NCBI RefSeq assembly: GCF_027947595.1
Contig: NZ_CP116257.1
Coordinates: 3,038,001-3,102,000 of the forward strand
Source: Streptomyces lienomycini
GTDB lineage: Bacteria > Actinomycetota > Actinomycetes > Streptomycetales > Streptomycetaceae
Reading direction: 5' to 3'
Length of the DNA: 64,000 nucleotides
In this document: piece by piece, positions 1-8,382 of the stretch
Numbering within the stretch: the stretch's first letter is position 1
How the letters are laid out: every line of letters starts with the position of its first letter
Position numbers and translations under genes: made by a program
Notes under the pieces: model-generated
Database searches by the model: none
What the model was told of the DNA's origin: nothing
What the model saw: the letters and a program-made list of their open reading frames with translations, nothing else

Positions 1-150
1 TGCCTCCCGTGCCCGGATCACGGCACGGGCGACCTCCTCGGGACCGTCGACCGGGTGCTCGGCGAGCGGTTCGCCCGTCGCCGGGGAGCGGGTGGTGAAC
101 GTCGCGGACGTCGCGGCACGGGGTGCGGCGTCCGGGGCGGTGTCGGTCAT
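1..150 (-). CDS. Aldehyde dehydrogenase family protein, N-terminal part only
   Basis: Only the first 50 codons are inside the window; the gene runs off the left edge. Translation from the ATG at 150 gives a short Ala/Thr-rich lead and then TRSPATGEPLAEHPV, the typical start of NAD(P)-dependent succinate-semialdehyde/aldehyde dehydrogenases, followed by the PEEVARAVIRAR helix. The catalytic Cys and Glu lie outside the window, so the substrate cannot be assigned. It is divergent from the conservon at 525. Family call is by resemblance of the N-terminus only. Confidence 0.7.
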   Translation of the reverse strand, partial: MTDTAPDAAPRAATSATFTTRSPATGEPLAEHPVDGPEEVARAVIRAREA

Positions 151-524
151 CGGGCCCCCAGCGAATCGAAGATACAAAACCTATCTACTTGTTTCATGTG
201 CGCGTGGGCGCGTCAATACTCCGATGGGGGCGGGAGCGGTGCCGTCGGGCGTCCGGAGCCGCTCCGCTGTCACTCACCGTGACTGAATCTGATCGGCTTC
301 GATCGATCCTCGACGCTTCACGAACGGGTGCTTCACCGGCTTATCGGTCTGTCGTACGAGGCCTCATACCAGAGCGGGACGTTGGCCGCGGGACTTTGTC
401 AACTGCCCACCGCACATGAGGGGCAGGCGACTACTGTCAGTGTCCGTCGGGCGACGTAGGGCCGACGCACCAGCGCGACACACCAGCACGACGGACAAGC
501 ACACGGACCAGTACGAGGACACCG
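151..524. other. Divergent intergenic region
   Basis: This 374-bp spacer separates the minus-strand aldehyde dehydrogenase from the plus-strand conservon. The left end is AT-rich (about 165-205) and probably carries the minus-strand promoter. The right part is less GC-biased than coding DNA and presumably carries the cvnA promoter. I see no convincing small gene, RNA or terminator in it. Confidence 0.5.
170..186. promoter_or_regulatory. Small inverted repeat upstream of the aldehyde dehydrogenase gene
   Basis: AGATA and TATCT arms are separated by 7 bp, in an AT-rich patch unusual for this genome, about 20-40 bp upstream of the minus-strand ATG at 150. It could be an operator or part of the promoter of the aldehyde dehydrogenase gene. 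The arms are short, so chance is possible. Confidence 0.3.
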
Positions 525-2384
525 ATGTCTCACCTCCGCGCACCGGCCGCGCGAGCAGACCGCCGCGAGGGCGGGCGGCACGGCCGGCCGGCCCCACGTA
601 CCACCACCGCCCTGCCCGAGACCCACATACGACCCCAACTCCTCCGGCTCGCCGTGCTGCCGCCGGTGGCGGTCGCCCTCAGCGCCTGCGCGGTCGTTCT
701 CTTCACCGTCCGGTCCACCGGTACCCGGCCCGGCCCCGTCCTGTGGTGCGTACTCGCCGGCGCGGTGTCGGTGACCGTCGCGGCCGTCGCCATCGCGGCC
801 GTCGCCGCCGACCGCGCCGCGCGCTCCGTGCACGACCGCGTCGGCGCCCTGCGCCGCAGCACCGCACGCCAGGAGGGCGAGCTGCGGGCCGTCGTCGACG
901 CGTTGCGCCGCGGTGAGACGCCGTCCCCCCGCAAACCGCGCGGCGGGCCGCCCGCCGACGCCGACGACTTCGAACTGCTCGCCGCCGACCTCTCCCGGGC
1001 CCACGACGGCGCCGTCACCGCCGTCGTCCGGGCCGCCCAGCTCTCCAGCCAGGCGGGCAGCGAACAGAAGCTGGAGGTCTTCCTCAACCTCGCCCGGCGC
1101 CTCCAGTCGCTGGTGCACCGCGAGATCTCCATCCTGGACGAGCTGGAGAACGAGATCGAGGACCCCGACCTCCTCAAGGGCCTCTTCCACGTCGACCACC
1201 TCGCCACCCGCATCCGCCGCCACTCCGAGAACCTCGCCGTGCTCGGCGGCGCCGTCTCCCGCCGCCAGTGGAGCCACCCGGTGGACATGACCGAGGTGCT
1301 GCGCTCGGCCATCGCCGAGGTCGAGCAGTACTCCCGGGTCCGGCTGGTCCCGCCGATCGACGGCACCCTGCGCGGCCACGCCGTCGCCGACGTCATCCAC
1401 CTGCTGGCCGAACTCGTCGAGAACGCCACGCTGTTCTCCGCCCCGCAGACCCAGGTGCTGATGCGCGCCAACCTCGTCACCTCGGGCCTCGCCGTCGAGG
1501 TCGAGGACCGCGGACTCGGCATGCCCGTCGGCGAACAGGACCGGATGAACGCCCTGCTCGCCGACCCCGACCAGGTCAACGTCGCCCGCCTGCTCGCGGA
1601 CGGGCGCATCGGACTGTTCGTCGTCTCCCAGCTCGCCAAGCGGCACGGGATCACCGTGCGGCTGCAGACCAACATCTACGGCGGTGTCCAGGCCGTACTG
1701 GTCGTCCCCCAGGCCCTGCTGGGCACGGAGCCGGGTGCCCTCCCGGGCGGTACGGACCGGCCGGCCGAGATCACCGCGGCCGAGCCGGTGCCGGTGCCGG
1801 TGCCGGTGCCGCAGCCCCGGTCCGCGACGCCCGTGGCACCGCCAACTCCGGTCGCACCGGACCCGGTCGCACCCGCCCCGGTCGCACCGGCGTACCTGGC
1901 ACCGGCGTCCGTGGCTCCGGCGTCCGTGGCTCCGGCTTCCGCCGCACCGGCGGCTCCGGCTCCCGGGGCGCCCGTTCCCGCGGTGGCGTCCGGCCCGGAC
2001 CAGGTCCGCGGGGCGGACGGTGAACCCCGGCCGCTGCCCGTGCGGGGCACGCACCGCAACCGGCCCACCCCGGCCGCCGCCGTGCCCGGAGTGCGGCCCG
2101 ACGACCGGGGCGTCCTCGCCGAACACGCGGCCACCCCGCCCGTCCCGCGCCACAGCACGGTGCGCGGCACCATGGGCAAGCCCCAACTGCCGCGCCGCCG
2201 CGCCCAGGAGCACATCGCACCCCAACTGCGCGGTGGGCCCGCCCCGCGCCAGGACCCCGAGCAGTACGTCGGCCACGACCCCGGCCTGATGGCGGCCTTC
2301 CAACGCGGAATCGGCCTCGCCGAGGCGCAGCAGCACACGGACCCCGCCCCGTTGACGCCGACCCGCGGGAACCCGGCCGGATGA
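525..2384 (+). CDS. cvnA: Conservon sensor protein CvnA (histidine-kinase-like ATPase)
   Basis: First gene of a conservon, the conserved Streptomyces signalling unit that couples a kinase-like membrane protein to a small GTPase. The 619-residue protein has two hydrophobic segments near residues 43-62 and 70-95. A central helical region follows, then a HATPase_c domain with N-box (HLLAELVENATLFS) and G-box (VEDRGLGM). No good phosphoacceptor His motif is seen, as is usual for the family. The C-terminal third is a Pro/Ala/Val-rich low-complexity tail, probably disordered. The start at 525 gives a short basic N-terminus before the first membrane segment. It lies directly upstream of cvnB. Confidence 0.85.
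   Translation: MSHLRAPAARADRREGGRHGRPAPRTTTALPETHIRPQLLRLAVLPPVAVALSACAVVLFTVRSTGTRPGPVLWCVLAGAVSVTVAAVAIAAVAADRAARSVHDRVGALRRSTARQEGELRAVVDALRRGETPSPRKPRGGPPADADDFELLAADLSRAHDGAVTAVVRAAQLSSQAGSEQKLEVFLNLARRLQSLVHREISILDELENEIEDPDLLKGLFHVDHLATRIRRHSENLAVLGGAVSRRQWSHPVDMTEVLRSAIAEVEQYSRVRLVPPIDGTLRGHAVADVIHLLAELVENATLFSAPQTQVLMRANLVTSGLAVEVEDRGLGMPVGEQDRMNALLADPDQVNVARLLADGRIGLFVVSQLAKRHGITVRLQTNIYGGVQAVLVVPQALLGTEPGALPGGTDRPAEITAAEPVPVPVPVPQPRSATPVAPPTPVAPDPVAPAPVAPAYLAPASVAPASVAPASAAPAAPAPGAPVPAVASGPDQVRGADGEPRPLPVRGTHRNRPTPAAAVPGVRPDDRGVLAEHAATPPVPRHSTVRGTMGKPQLPRRRAQEHIAPQLRGGPAPRQDPEQYVGHDPGLMAAFQRGIGLAEAQQHTDPAPLTPTRGNPAG
1785..1810 (+). repeat. Hexanucleotide tandem repeat inside cvnA
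   Basis: About four copies of a CCGGTG unit encode alternating Pro-Val at the start of the Pro/Ala-rich tail. Looser VAPxP/VAPAS repeats continue to about 1960. Such repeats can change length by slippage in 6-bp, in-frame steps. Confidence 0.75.
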
Positions 2385-2461
2385 CCACCCCCACGACCAC
2401 CCCCACCACCTCCACGACCAGCGCTCCCACAGACCTGCGTACCCCAAGGAGTCGATCCACC

Positions 2462-2896
2462 ATGGCGAGCGATGCGCCGACCGGCCACGTGTCCGACCTC
2501 GACTGGCTGATGAGCGGCCTCGTCCAGCGCGTGCCGCACACGAGCAGCGCGGTCCTGCTGTCCGCCGACGGACTGGTGAAGTCCGTCCACGGCCTCGACG
2601 CCGACAGCGCCGACCACATGGCGGCCCTGGCCTCCGGCCTCTACTCCCTCGGCCGCAGCGCAGGTGTCCGCTTCGGCGACGGCGGAGACGTGCGGCAGGT
2701 CGTCGTCGAACTCGACTCGACGCTGCTCTTCGTCACCACCGCCGGCTCCGGCACCTGCCTCGCCGTGCTGGCCGGCCGCGAGGCCGACGCGGCCGTGCTC
2801 GGCTACGAGATGGCGATGCTGGTCAAGAGCGTCCGCCCCTACCTGGTCACCGCGCCCCGGCAGCACGCCGTCGAACCCCCGGCGATGAGGCCTTGA
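2462..2896 (+). CDS. cvnB: Conservon protein CvnB (roadblock/LC7 family)
   Basis: 144-residue roadblock/LC7-type protein, the predicted regulator or GTPase-activating partner of CvnD. I chose the ATG at 2462 (MASDAPTGHVSDLDW) because AAGGAG at 2446-2451 is well placed and family members start with this kind of sequence; an in-frame ATG at 2381 would add a Thr-rich stretch that looks non-coding. Features seen are VSDLDWLMSGLVQRVPH and the beta-strand AVLLSADGLVKSV. Its stop overlaps the start of cvnC, suggesting coupled translation. Confidence 0.85.
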   Translation: MASDAPTGHVSDLDWLMSGLVQRVPHTSSAVLLSADGLVKSVHGLDADSADHMAALASGLYSLGRSAGVRFGDGGDVRQVVVELDSTLLFVTTAGSGTCLAVLAGREADAAVLGYEMAMLVKSVRPYLVTAPRQHAVEPPAMRP

Positions 2897-3273
2897 CCGT
2901 GGCCGCGGCCGGCGACGGGCCCTGGCTCGACGACGCCGCCGGACGGCTGGTGCGCCCCTTCACCGTCAGCAACGGCCGTACCCGGCCCACCGTCTCGCTC
3001 GACCTGATGTCCCAGGTCATGGCCACCGGGGCGACCCCCCTCGGCTACCTCGGACCCGAACACGCGCAGGTACTCGACCTGTGCCGGGCGCCCCTCCCGG
3101 TCGCCGAGCTCGCCGCGCATCTGCGGCTCCCGGTGGCGGTCACCAAGGTGCTGCTCTCGGACCTCGTCGACTGCGGCGCGCTGACCACCAAACCCCCCGC
3201 CGCGTTCCACCACCACCCCACGGACCGGGCCCTTCTGGAGGCAGTGCTCGATGGACTACGACGACAGCTCTGA
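2893..3273 (+). CDS. cvnC: Conservon protein CvnC (DUF742)
   Basis: 126-residue DUF742 protein of the conservon with the family opening DGPWLDDAAGRLVRPFTV and a winged-helix-like C-terminal part (PVAVTKVLLSDLVDCGAL). The start is a TTG at 2893 overlapping the cvnB stop by 4 nt; a GTG at 2899 is an alternative. Its last 23 nt overlap the start of cvnD. In studied conservons these proteins associate with CvnA-D at the membrane; that role here is by family. Confidence 0.82.
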   Translation: MTVAAAGDGPWLDDAAGRLVRPFTVSNGRTRPTVSLDLMSQVMATGATPLGYLGPEHAQVLDLCRAPLPVAELAAHLRLPVAVTKVLLSDLVDCGALTTKPPAAFHHHPTDRALLEAVLDGLRRQL

Positions 3274-3880
3274 CTACGCGCCCGGCGAAGGCGCCGACCC
3301 GTTCCCCACCGCCCTGAAGATCCTCGTGGCCGGTGGATTCGGTGTCGGCAAGACGACCTTCGTCGGCGCGGTCAGCGAGATCGCGCCGCTGAGCACGGAA
3401 GAACTGCTCACCACCGTCAGCGCCGCGACCGACAACCTCGACGGAATCGAGAACAAGCTCGAAACGACCGTGGCCATGGACTTCGGCCGCCTCACCCTCG
3501 ACCCCGAACACGTGCTGTACCTGTTCGGCACCCCCGGCCAGGAACGCTTCTGGTTCATGTGGGACGAACTGTGCGAGGGCGCGCTCGGGGCGGTGATCAT
3601 CGCCGACACCCGCCGCCTGGAGGAGTCCTTCGCCGCCGTCGACTTCTTCGAGGAACGCGGCCTCGGCTTCGTCGTCGCGATCAACGAGTTCGACGGCGGC
3701 CACCGCTACGACCCCGAGGAGGTGCGCGCGGCCATGGACCTCCACCCCGAGATCCCCATCGTGCGCTGCGACGCCCGGATCTCCAGCTCCGGCGTGCAGA
3801 CGCTGCTCACCCTCGTACGCCACCTCATCGCCCACACACCGGCCCCCACGACCGGATTCGGCGCCGGAGCCCGCCCATGA
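3251..3880 (+). CDS. cvnD: Conservon small GTPase CvnD
   Basis: 209-residue small Ras-like ATP/GTP-binding protein. The P-loop GGFGVGKTT spans residues 28-36, and a switch-II-like FGTPGQERFWFMWDEL is visible. The NKxD base-recognition motif is replaced by the INEFDG sequence typical of CvnD proteins. It starts inside the end of cvnC and ends with an ATGA overlap onto the GAF gene. It is the output switch of the conservon. Confidence 0.87.
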   Translation: MDYDDSSDYAPGEGADPFPTALKILVAGGFGVGKTTFVGAVSEIAPLSTEELLTTVSAATDNLDGIENKLETTVAMDFGRLTLDPEHVLYLFGTPGQERFWFMWDELCEGALGAVIIADTRRLEESFAAVDFFEERGLGFVVAINEFDGGHRYDPEEVRAAMDLHPEIPIVRCDARISSSGVQTLLTLVRHLIAHTPAPTTGFGAGARP

Positions 3881-4452
3881 GCTACGACCCGCCACGCCCG
3901 GCCGGACGCCTGCTGCTCACCCCCGAGGACCGGGAGGCCCCCGAGCGGGTACGGCGGCTGCGCCGGCTCGGTCTCGCGGAACGCCCCGACCCCGCCCTCG
4001 ACGCCTTCGCCGCCCACCTCGCCGGCCTCACCGAGGCGCCGTACGCGATGGTCAACTTCCTCGTGGAGGGCGGGCAGTTCTTCGCGGGCCTGCGCGTGCC
4101 CGAGATCCCTCCGGTGACACGCGGGGACGGGACCAGCCCCGAGTTCGGCCGGGTCCAGCCCCGCGACCACGGCTTCTGCCCCCACGTGGTGGTCCGGCGC
4201 AAGGCGCTGGTCCTGGAGGACGTACGCGACTATCCGCGCTTCGCGGGCAACCCCGTCGTCGACACGTTCGGCATCCGCTCCTACCTCGGCGCCCCGCTCA
4301 TCGACAGCACGGGGACGGTCCTCGGCACCGTGTCCGCCGCCGACGTCCGGCCCCGGACCTGGGGGACCGAGGGCCTGGCGACGATCAAGTCGACGGCCGC
4401 CGACCTCGTACGGCGCATCGAGCGCAGCGCGGAGGACGGGTTCCCCCTGTGA
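3877..4452 (+). CDS. GAF-domain protein at the end of the conservon
   Basis: 191-residue protein whose ATG overlaps the cvnD stop by 4 nt, so it is probably co-translated as a fifth conservon member. A GAF fold covers about residues 50-185 (AMVNFLVEGGQFFAGL, HGFCPHVV, SYLGAPLIDSTGTVLGTV). No output domain is attached, so it may sense a ligand or redox state for the GTPase unit; Cys at HGFCPH could be relevant. Some conservons carry other fifth genes, such as P450s; here it is a GAF protein. The ligand is unknown. Confidence 0.75.
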   Translation: MSYDPPRPAGRLLLTPEDREAPERVRRLRRLGLAERPDPALDAFAAHLAGLTEAPYAMVNFLVEGGQFFAGLRVPEIPPVTRGDGTSPEFGRVQPRDHGFCPHVVVRRKALVLEDVRDYPRFAGNPVVDTFGIRSYLGAPLIDSTGTVLGTVSAADVRPRTWGTEGLATIKSTAADLVRRIERSAEDGFPL

Positions 4453-4626
4453 GCGGCGGGCGCGTGCGAGGCGTGAAGCAAAGCTGCGACCGGGGTTAAG
4501 AAAGGCTCGATGGACCCGGGGCGGTGTCGTACGGCAGATTGCTGTGCGATTCCCCTCCCCTTCCCGGACGCGGGCCGCTTCGGCATGCCCATGGCCGGGA
4601 CCTCACCCCCGTCAGGAGCCGTAGCG

Positions 4627-5655
4627 TTGAAGGCGCTGGTCAAGGAGAAGGCGGAGCCCGGGCTGTGGCTCGCGGACGTCCCGGAGCCCGTCATCGGCCC
4701 CGGTGACGTCCTCATCAAGGTGCTGCGCACCGGCATCTGCGGCACCGACCTGCACATCCGGGCCTGGGACGGCTGGGCGCGGCAGGCCATCCGCACCCCG
4801 CTCGTCGTCGGCCACGAGTTCGTCGGCGAGGTCGTCGACACCGGGCGCGACGTCACCGACATCAAGACCGGCGACCGCGTCAGCGGCGAGGGCCACCTGG
4901 TCTGCGGCAAGTGCCGCAACTGCCAGGCCGGACGGCGCCACCTGTGCCGCGCCACCGTCGGTCTCGGCGTCGGCCGGGACGGCGCGTTCGCCGAGTACGT
5001 CGCCCTGCCCGCCTCCAACGTCTGGGTGCACCGGGTCCCCGTCGACCTCGACGTCGCCGCGATCTTCGACCCGTTCGGCAACGCCGTGCACACCGCGCTG
5101 TCCTTCCCGCTGGTCGGCGAGGACGTCCTCATCACCGGCGCCGGACCCATCGGTCTGATGGCCGCCGCCGTGGCCCGGCACGCGGGCGCCCGCAACGTCG
5201 TCATCACCGACGTGAGCGAGGAGCGGCTGGAACTCGCCCGCAAGGTCGGCGTCAGCCTCGCCCTGAACGTGTCGGCCGCGACCATCGCCGACGGACAGCG
5301 GGAGCTGGGCCTGCGCGAGGGCTTCGACATCGGCCTGGAGATGTCCGGCCGCCCCGAGGCCATGCGCGACATGATCGCCAACATGACGCACGGCGGCCGG
5401 ATCGCCATGCTCGGCCTGCCCGCCGAGGAGTTCCCGGTCGACTGGGCCCGCGTCGTGACCTCCATGATCACCGTCAAGGGCATCTACGGCCGCGAGATGT
5501 TCGAGACCTGGTACGCCATGTCCGTGCTGCTCGAAGGCGGCCTCGACCTCGCCCCGGTGATCACCGGCCGCTACTCCCACCGCGACTTCGAGGCCGCCTT
5601 CGCCGACGCCGCGAGCGGCCGCGGCGGCAAGGTCATCCTCGACTGGACCGCGTAA
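4627..5655 (+). CDS. tdh: L-threonine 3-dehydrogenase
   Basis: 342-residue zinc-dependent medium-chain dehydrogenase that oxidises L-threonine to 2-amino-3-ketobutyrate with NAD+. Zinc ligands are seen in GICGTDLHI (Cys38) and GHEF (His63, Glu64). The structural-zinc cysteines lie in [17 protein letters not shown], and the Rossmann motif is [11 protein letters not shown]. The TTG start at 4627 gives the family N-terminus [15 protein letters not shown] and has AGGAG 8 nt upstream. kbl follows after 28 nt, so the two enzymes of threonine-to-glycine breakdown form an operon. Confidence 0.93.
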   Translation: MKALVKEKAEPGLWLADVPEPVIGPGDVLIKVLRTGICGTDLHIRAWDGWARQAIRTPLVVGHEFVGEVVDTGRDVTDIKTGDRVSGEGHLVCGKCRNCQAGRRHLCRATVGLGVGRDGAFAEYVALPASNVWVHRVPVDLDVAAIFDPFGNAVHTALSFPLVGEDVLITGAGPIGLMAAAVARHAGARNVVITDVSEERLELARKVGVSLALNVSAATIADGQRELGLREGFDIGLEMSGRPEAMRDMIANMTHGGRIAMLGLPAEEFPVDWARVVTSMITVKGIYGREMFETWYAMSVLLEGGLDLAPVITGRYSHRDFEAAFADAASGRGGKVILDWTA

Positions 5656-5683
5656 GTCATCTCCCTTCCTAGGAGCTTCTGAG

Positions 5684-6877
5684 ATGTTCGACTCCGTGCG
5701 CGACGACCTGCGCACCACCCTCGACGAGATCCGCGCCGCCGGGCTGCACAAGCCCGAGCGCGTCATCGGCACCCCGCAGTCCGCGACCGTCGAGGTCACC
5801 GCGGGCGGCCGCCCCGGCGAGGTCCTCAACTTCTGCGCCAACAACTACCTCGGCCTCGCCGACCACCCCGAGGTCGTCGCCGCCGCCCACGAGGCGCTGG
5901 ACCGCTGGGGCTACGGCATGGCCTCCGTGCGCTTCATCTGCGGCACCCAGGAGGTGCACAAGGAACTGGAGGCGCGGCTCTCCGCGTTCCTCGGCCAGGA
6001 GGACACGATCCTCTACTCCTCCTGCTTCGACGCCAACGGCGGCGTCTTCGAGACCCTCCTCGGTCCCGAGGACGCGGTGATCTCCGACGCCCTCAACCAC
6101 GCCTCGATCATCGACGGCATCCGCCTGTCCAAGGCCAAGCGCCTGCGCTACGCCAACCGCGACATGGCCGACCTGGAGGCACAGCTCAAGGCCGCGGGCG
6201 ACGCCCGCCGCAAGCTGATCGTCACCGACGGCGTCTTCTCCATGGACGGATACGTGGCCCCGCTCGACGAGATCTGTGATCTTGCCGACCGCTACGACGC
6301 CATGGTCATGGTCGACGACTCGCACGCCGTCGGCTTCGTCGGCCCCGGCGGCCGCGGCACCCCCGAGCTGCACGGCGTCATGGACCGCGTCGACATCATC
6401 ACCGGCACCCTCGGCAAGGCGCTCGGCGGCGCCTCCGGCGGCTACGTCGCCGCCCGCGCCGAGATCGTCGCCCTGCTGCGCCAGCGCTCCCGCCCGTACC
6501 TCTTCTCCAACACCCTCGCCCCGGTGATCGCCGCCGCCTCCCTCAAGGTGCTCGACCTGCTGGAGTCCGCCGACGACCTGCGCGTCCGGCTCGCCGAGAA
6601 CACCGCCCTGTTCCGCCGCCGGATGACCGAGGAGGGCTTCGACATCCTCCCCGGCGACCACGCCATCGCGCCCGTCATGATCGGCGACGCGTCGAAGGCG
6701 GGCCGCATGGCCGAGCTGCTGCTGGAGCGCGGCGTGTACGTGATCGGCTTCTCCTACCCGGTCGTCCCGCAGGACAAGGCCCGCATCCGCGTGCAGCTGT
6801 CCGCCGCCCACTCCACGGACGACGTGCACCGCGCGGTGGACGCCTTCGTCGCCGCCCGGGAGCAGCTCGCCGCCTGA
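5684..6877 (+). CDS. kbl: Glycine C-acetyltransferase (2-amino-3-ketobutyrate CoA ligase)
   Basis: 397-residue PLP enzyme of the alpha-oxoamine synthase family that splits 2-amino-3-ketobutyrate with CoA into glycine and acetyl-CoA. The PLP lysine is Lys245 in [13 protein letters not shown]; other markers are [21 protein letters not shown] and [10 protein letters not shown]. Length matches E. coli Kbl. AGGAG lies about 8 nt before the ATG. It completes the pathway begun by tdh. Confidence 0.94.
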   Translation: MFDSVRDDLRTTLDEIRAAGLHKPERVIGTPQSATVEVTAGGRPGEVLNFCANNYLGLADHPEVVAAAHEALDRWGYGMASVRFICGTQEVHKELEARLSAFLGQEDTILYSSCFDANGGVFETLLGPEDAVISDALNHASIIDGIRLSKAKRLRYANRDMADLEAQLKAAGDARRKLIVTDGVFSMDGYVAPLDEICDLADRYDAMVMVDDSHAVGFVGPGGRGTPELHGVMDRVDIITGTLGKALGGASGGYVAARAEIVALLRQRSRPYLFSNTLAPVIAAASLKVLDLLESADDLRVRLAENTALFRRRMTEEGFDILPGDHAIAPVMIGDASKAGRMAELLLERGVYVIGFSYPVVPQDKARIRVQLSAAHSTDDVHRAVDAFVAAREQLAA

Positions 6878-6907
6878 GACCCCCGGTGACCTGAGAGAAT
6901 CGATCCC

Positions 6908-7810
6908 ATGATCGAGGCGCGGCGGCTGCACATCCTCCGAGCGGTGGCGGACCACCGCACCGTGACGGCGGCGGCCGCCGCGCTGTACCTCACCCCGTCG
7001 GCGGTCTCCCAGCAGCTGGCCGCCCTGGAGCAGGAGACCGGGCACCGCCTGGTCGAGCGCGGCGCCAAGGGCGTACGGCTGACCCCGGCCGGGGAGATCC
7101 TGCTCAGCCACACCAACGCCGTCCTCGCCCAGCTGGAGCGGGCCGAGGCCGAGCTGGCCGCCTACGGCTCCGGCGAGGCCGGCACGGTCACGGTCGCCTC
7201 CTTCGCCACCGGCATCGCCCTCGTCGTCGCGCCCGCCCTGGCCCGCCTCGCCGCATCGGCGCCCGGCATCCGCCTCCGCGTCCAGGACGCCGAGGGCGAC
7301 GCCAGCCTGCCGATGGTCCTCGACCGGCAGGTCGACGTGGCCGTAGCCGTCGAGTACCGCGGGGCACCGCCCGCCGACGACCCGCGCCTGACCCACGTCT
7401 TCCTGTACGCCGAGCCCTTCGACGCGGTCGTCCCGGTCGCCCACCGCCTCGCCGACGCCGACGAGGTGCCGCTCGCCGAGCTGGCCAAGGACCCCTGGAT
7501 CGGCCCCTACCCGGGCAACCCGTGCCACGACGTGGTCGTGCTGGCCTGCGAGAGCGCCGGGTTCCAGCCCCGCCTCGAACACTCCTCGGACGACTTCCGC
7601 GCCGTGGTGTCCCTCGCCGCCGCCGACGCCGGGGTGGCGCTCGTCCCGCGCTCGGCGCTGCTCGGCACCGACCTCACCGGCGTGGTCGTCCGCCCGGTCG
7701 ACGGGGTCGCGCCCACCCGCCGCGTCTTCGCGGCCGTACGCCGCGGAGCCGAGGAGCACCCGCTGATCCGCCCGGTCCTGGACGCACTCGGCGAGGCGGC
7801 CCGGGCCTGA
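6908..7810 (+). CDS. LysR-family transcriptional regulator
   Basis: 300-residue LysR-type regulator. The N-terminal winged helix (residues 1-60) contains TVTAAAAALYLTPSAVSQQLAALE, quoted in its two parts as TVTAAAAALYLTP and SAVSQQLAALE. The C-terminal two-lobed effector domain starts near residue 90. It lies 30 nt downstream of kbl in the same direction rather than divergent, so it may be co-transcribed with tdh-kbl. The effector is unknown; a link to threonine or glycine metabolism is an inference from position. Confidence 0.82.
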   Translation: MIEARRLHILRAVADHRTVTAAAAALYLTPSAVSQQLAALEQETGHRLVERGAKGVRLTPAGEILLSHTNAVLAQLERAEAELAAYGSGEAGTVTVASFATGIALVVAPALARLAASAPGIRLRVQDAEGDASLPMVLDRQVDVAVAVEYRGAPPADDPRLTHVFLYAEPFDAVVPVAHRLADADEVPLAELAKDPWIGPYPGNPCHDVVVLACESAGFQPRLEHSSDDFRAVVSLAAADAGVALVPRSALLGTDLTGVVVRPVDGVAPTRRVFAAVRRGAEEHPLIRPVLDALGEAARA

Positions 7811-7861
7811 GGGGCCGCGCGGGCACGGCCGTTGTCAGTGCGGGCGGATAACGTCCCCGAC

Positions 7862-8221
7862 ATGCCGGACGCAGAAGACGTACGCCGTATCGCCCTGTCC
7901 CTTCCGGACACGACGGAGAAGACCGCCTGGAGCATGCCCACGTTCCGGGTCGCGGGCAAGATGTTCGCGACACTGCCCGAGGAGGAGACCTCACTCGCGG
8001 TGCGCTGCCCCAAGGAGGAGCGCGACGAACTGGTGCTGGCCGAGCCGGAGAAGTTCTGGATCGCGGGGCACGAGGCCCAGTTCGCCTGGGTGCGGGCCAG
8101 GCTCGCCGCGCTGGAGGGCGAGGACGAACTGCGCGACATCCTCGCCGACTCCTGGCGCCAGGCGGCCCCGACCCGGCTGCTGGAGGCCCACCCCCGGCTG
8201 GGGCTGCCGGCCGGGGGCTGA
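7862..8221 (+). CDS. MmcQ/YjbR-family protein
   Basis: 119-residue protein of the YjbR/MmcQ type, a small DNA-binding-like fold with no settled function. Family signatures are DVRRIALSLPDTTEKTAW, FRVAGKMFATL and the C-terminal LLEAHPRLGLP. The ATG at 7862 fits the family N-terminus; TTG 7832 and GTG 7838 are possible earlier in-frame starts. Confidence 0.75.
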   Translation: MPDAEDVRRIALSLPDTTEKTAWSMPTFRVAGKMFATLPEEETSLAVRCPKEERDELVLAEPEKFWIAGHEAQFAWVRARLAALEGEDELRDILADSWRQAAPTRLLEAHPRLGLPAGG

Positions 8222-8382
8222 AAACCCCTCGGGCGTTGTCCGTGCCCCGTGGCATGATCCGAACACGTGCGTGACAGCCGGGACCGGAGGGGGGTTCCGG
8301 CCGTCGGACGTACGCCGCGAGCGGGATCGGTGGGTGCGCGGGACGGGACGCCGGCGGGGCCGGCCGGGGAGGCGGGAGCGGG

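Noticed and set aside
399..2447. Long minus-strand open frame over cvnA
   Set aside because: Shadow frame from GC-biased third positions; the product is Gly/Arg/Val-rich low complexity and the plus strand encodes a clear HATPase protein.
8222..8382. Possible small gene between the YjbR-like and MFS genes
   Set aside because: Open frames run into the MFS gene in the wrong frame with Arg/Gly-rich product and no ribosome site of their own.
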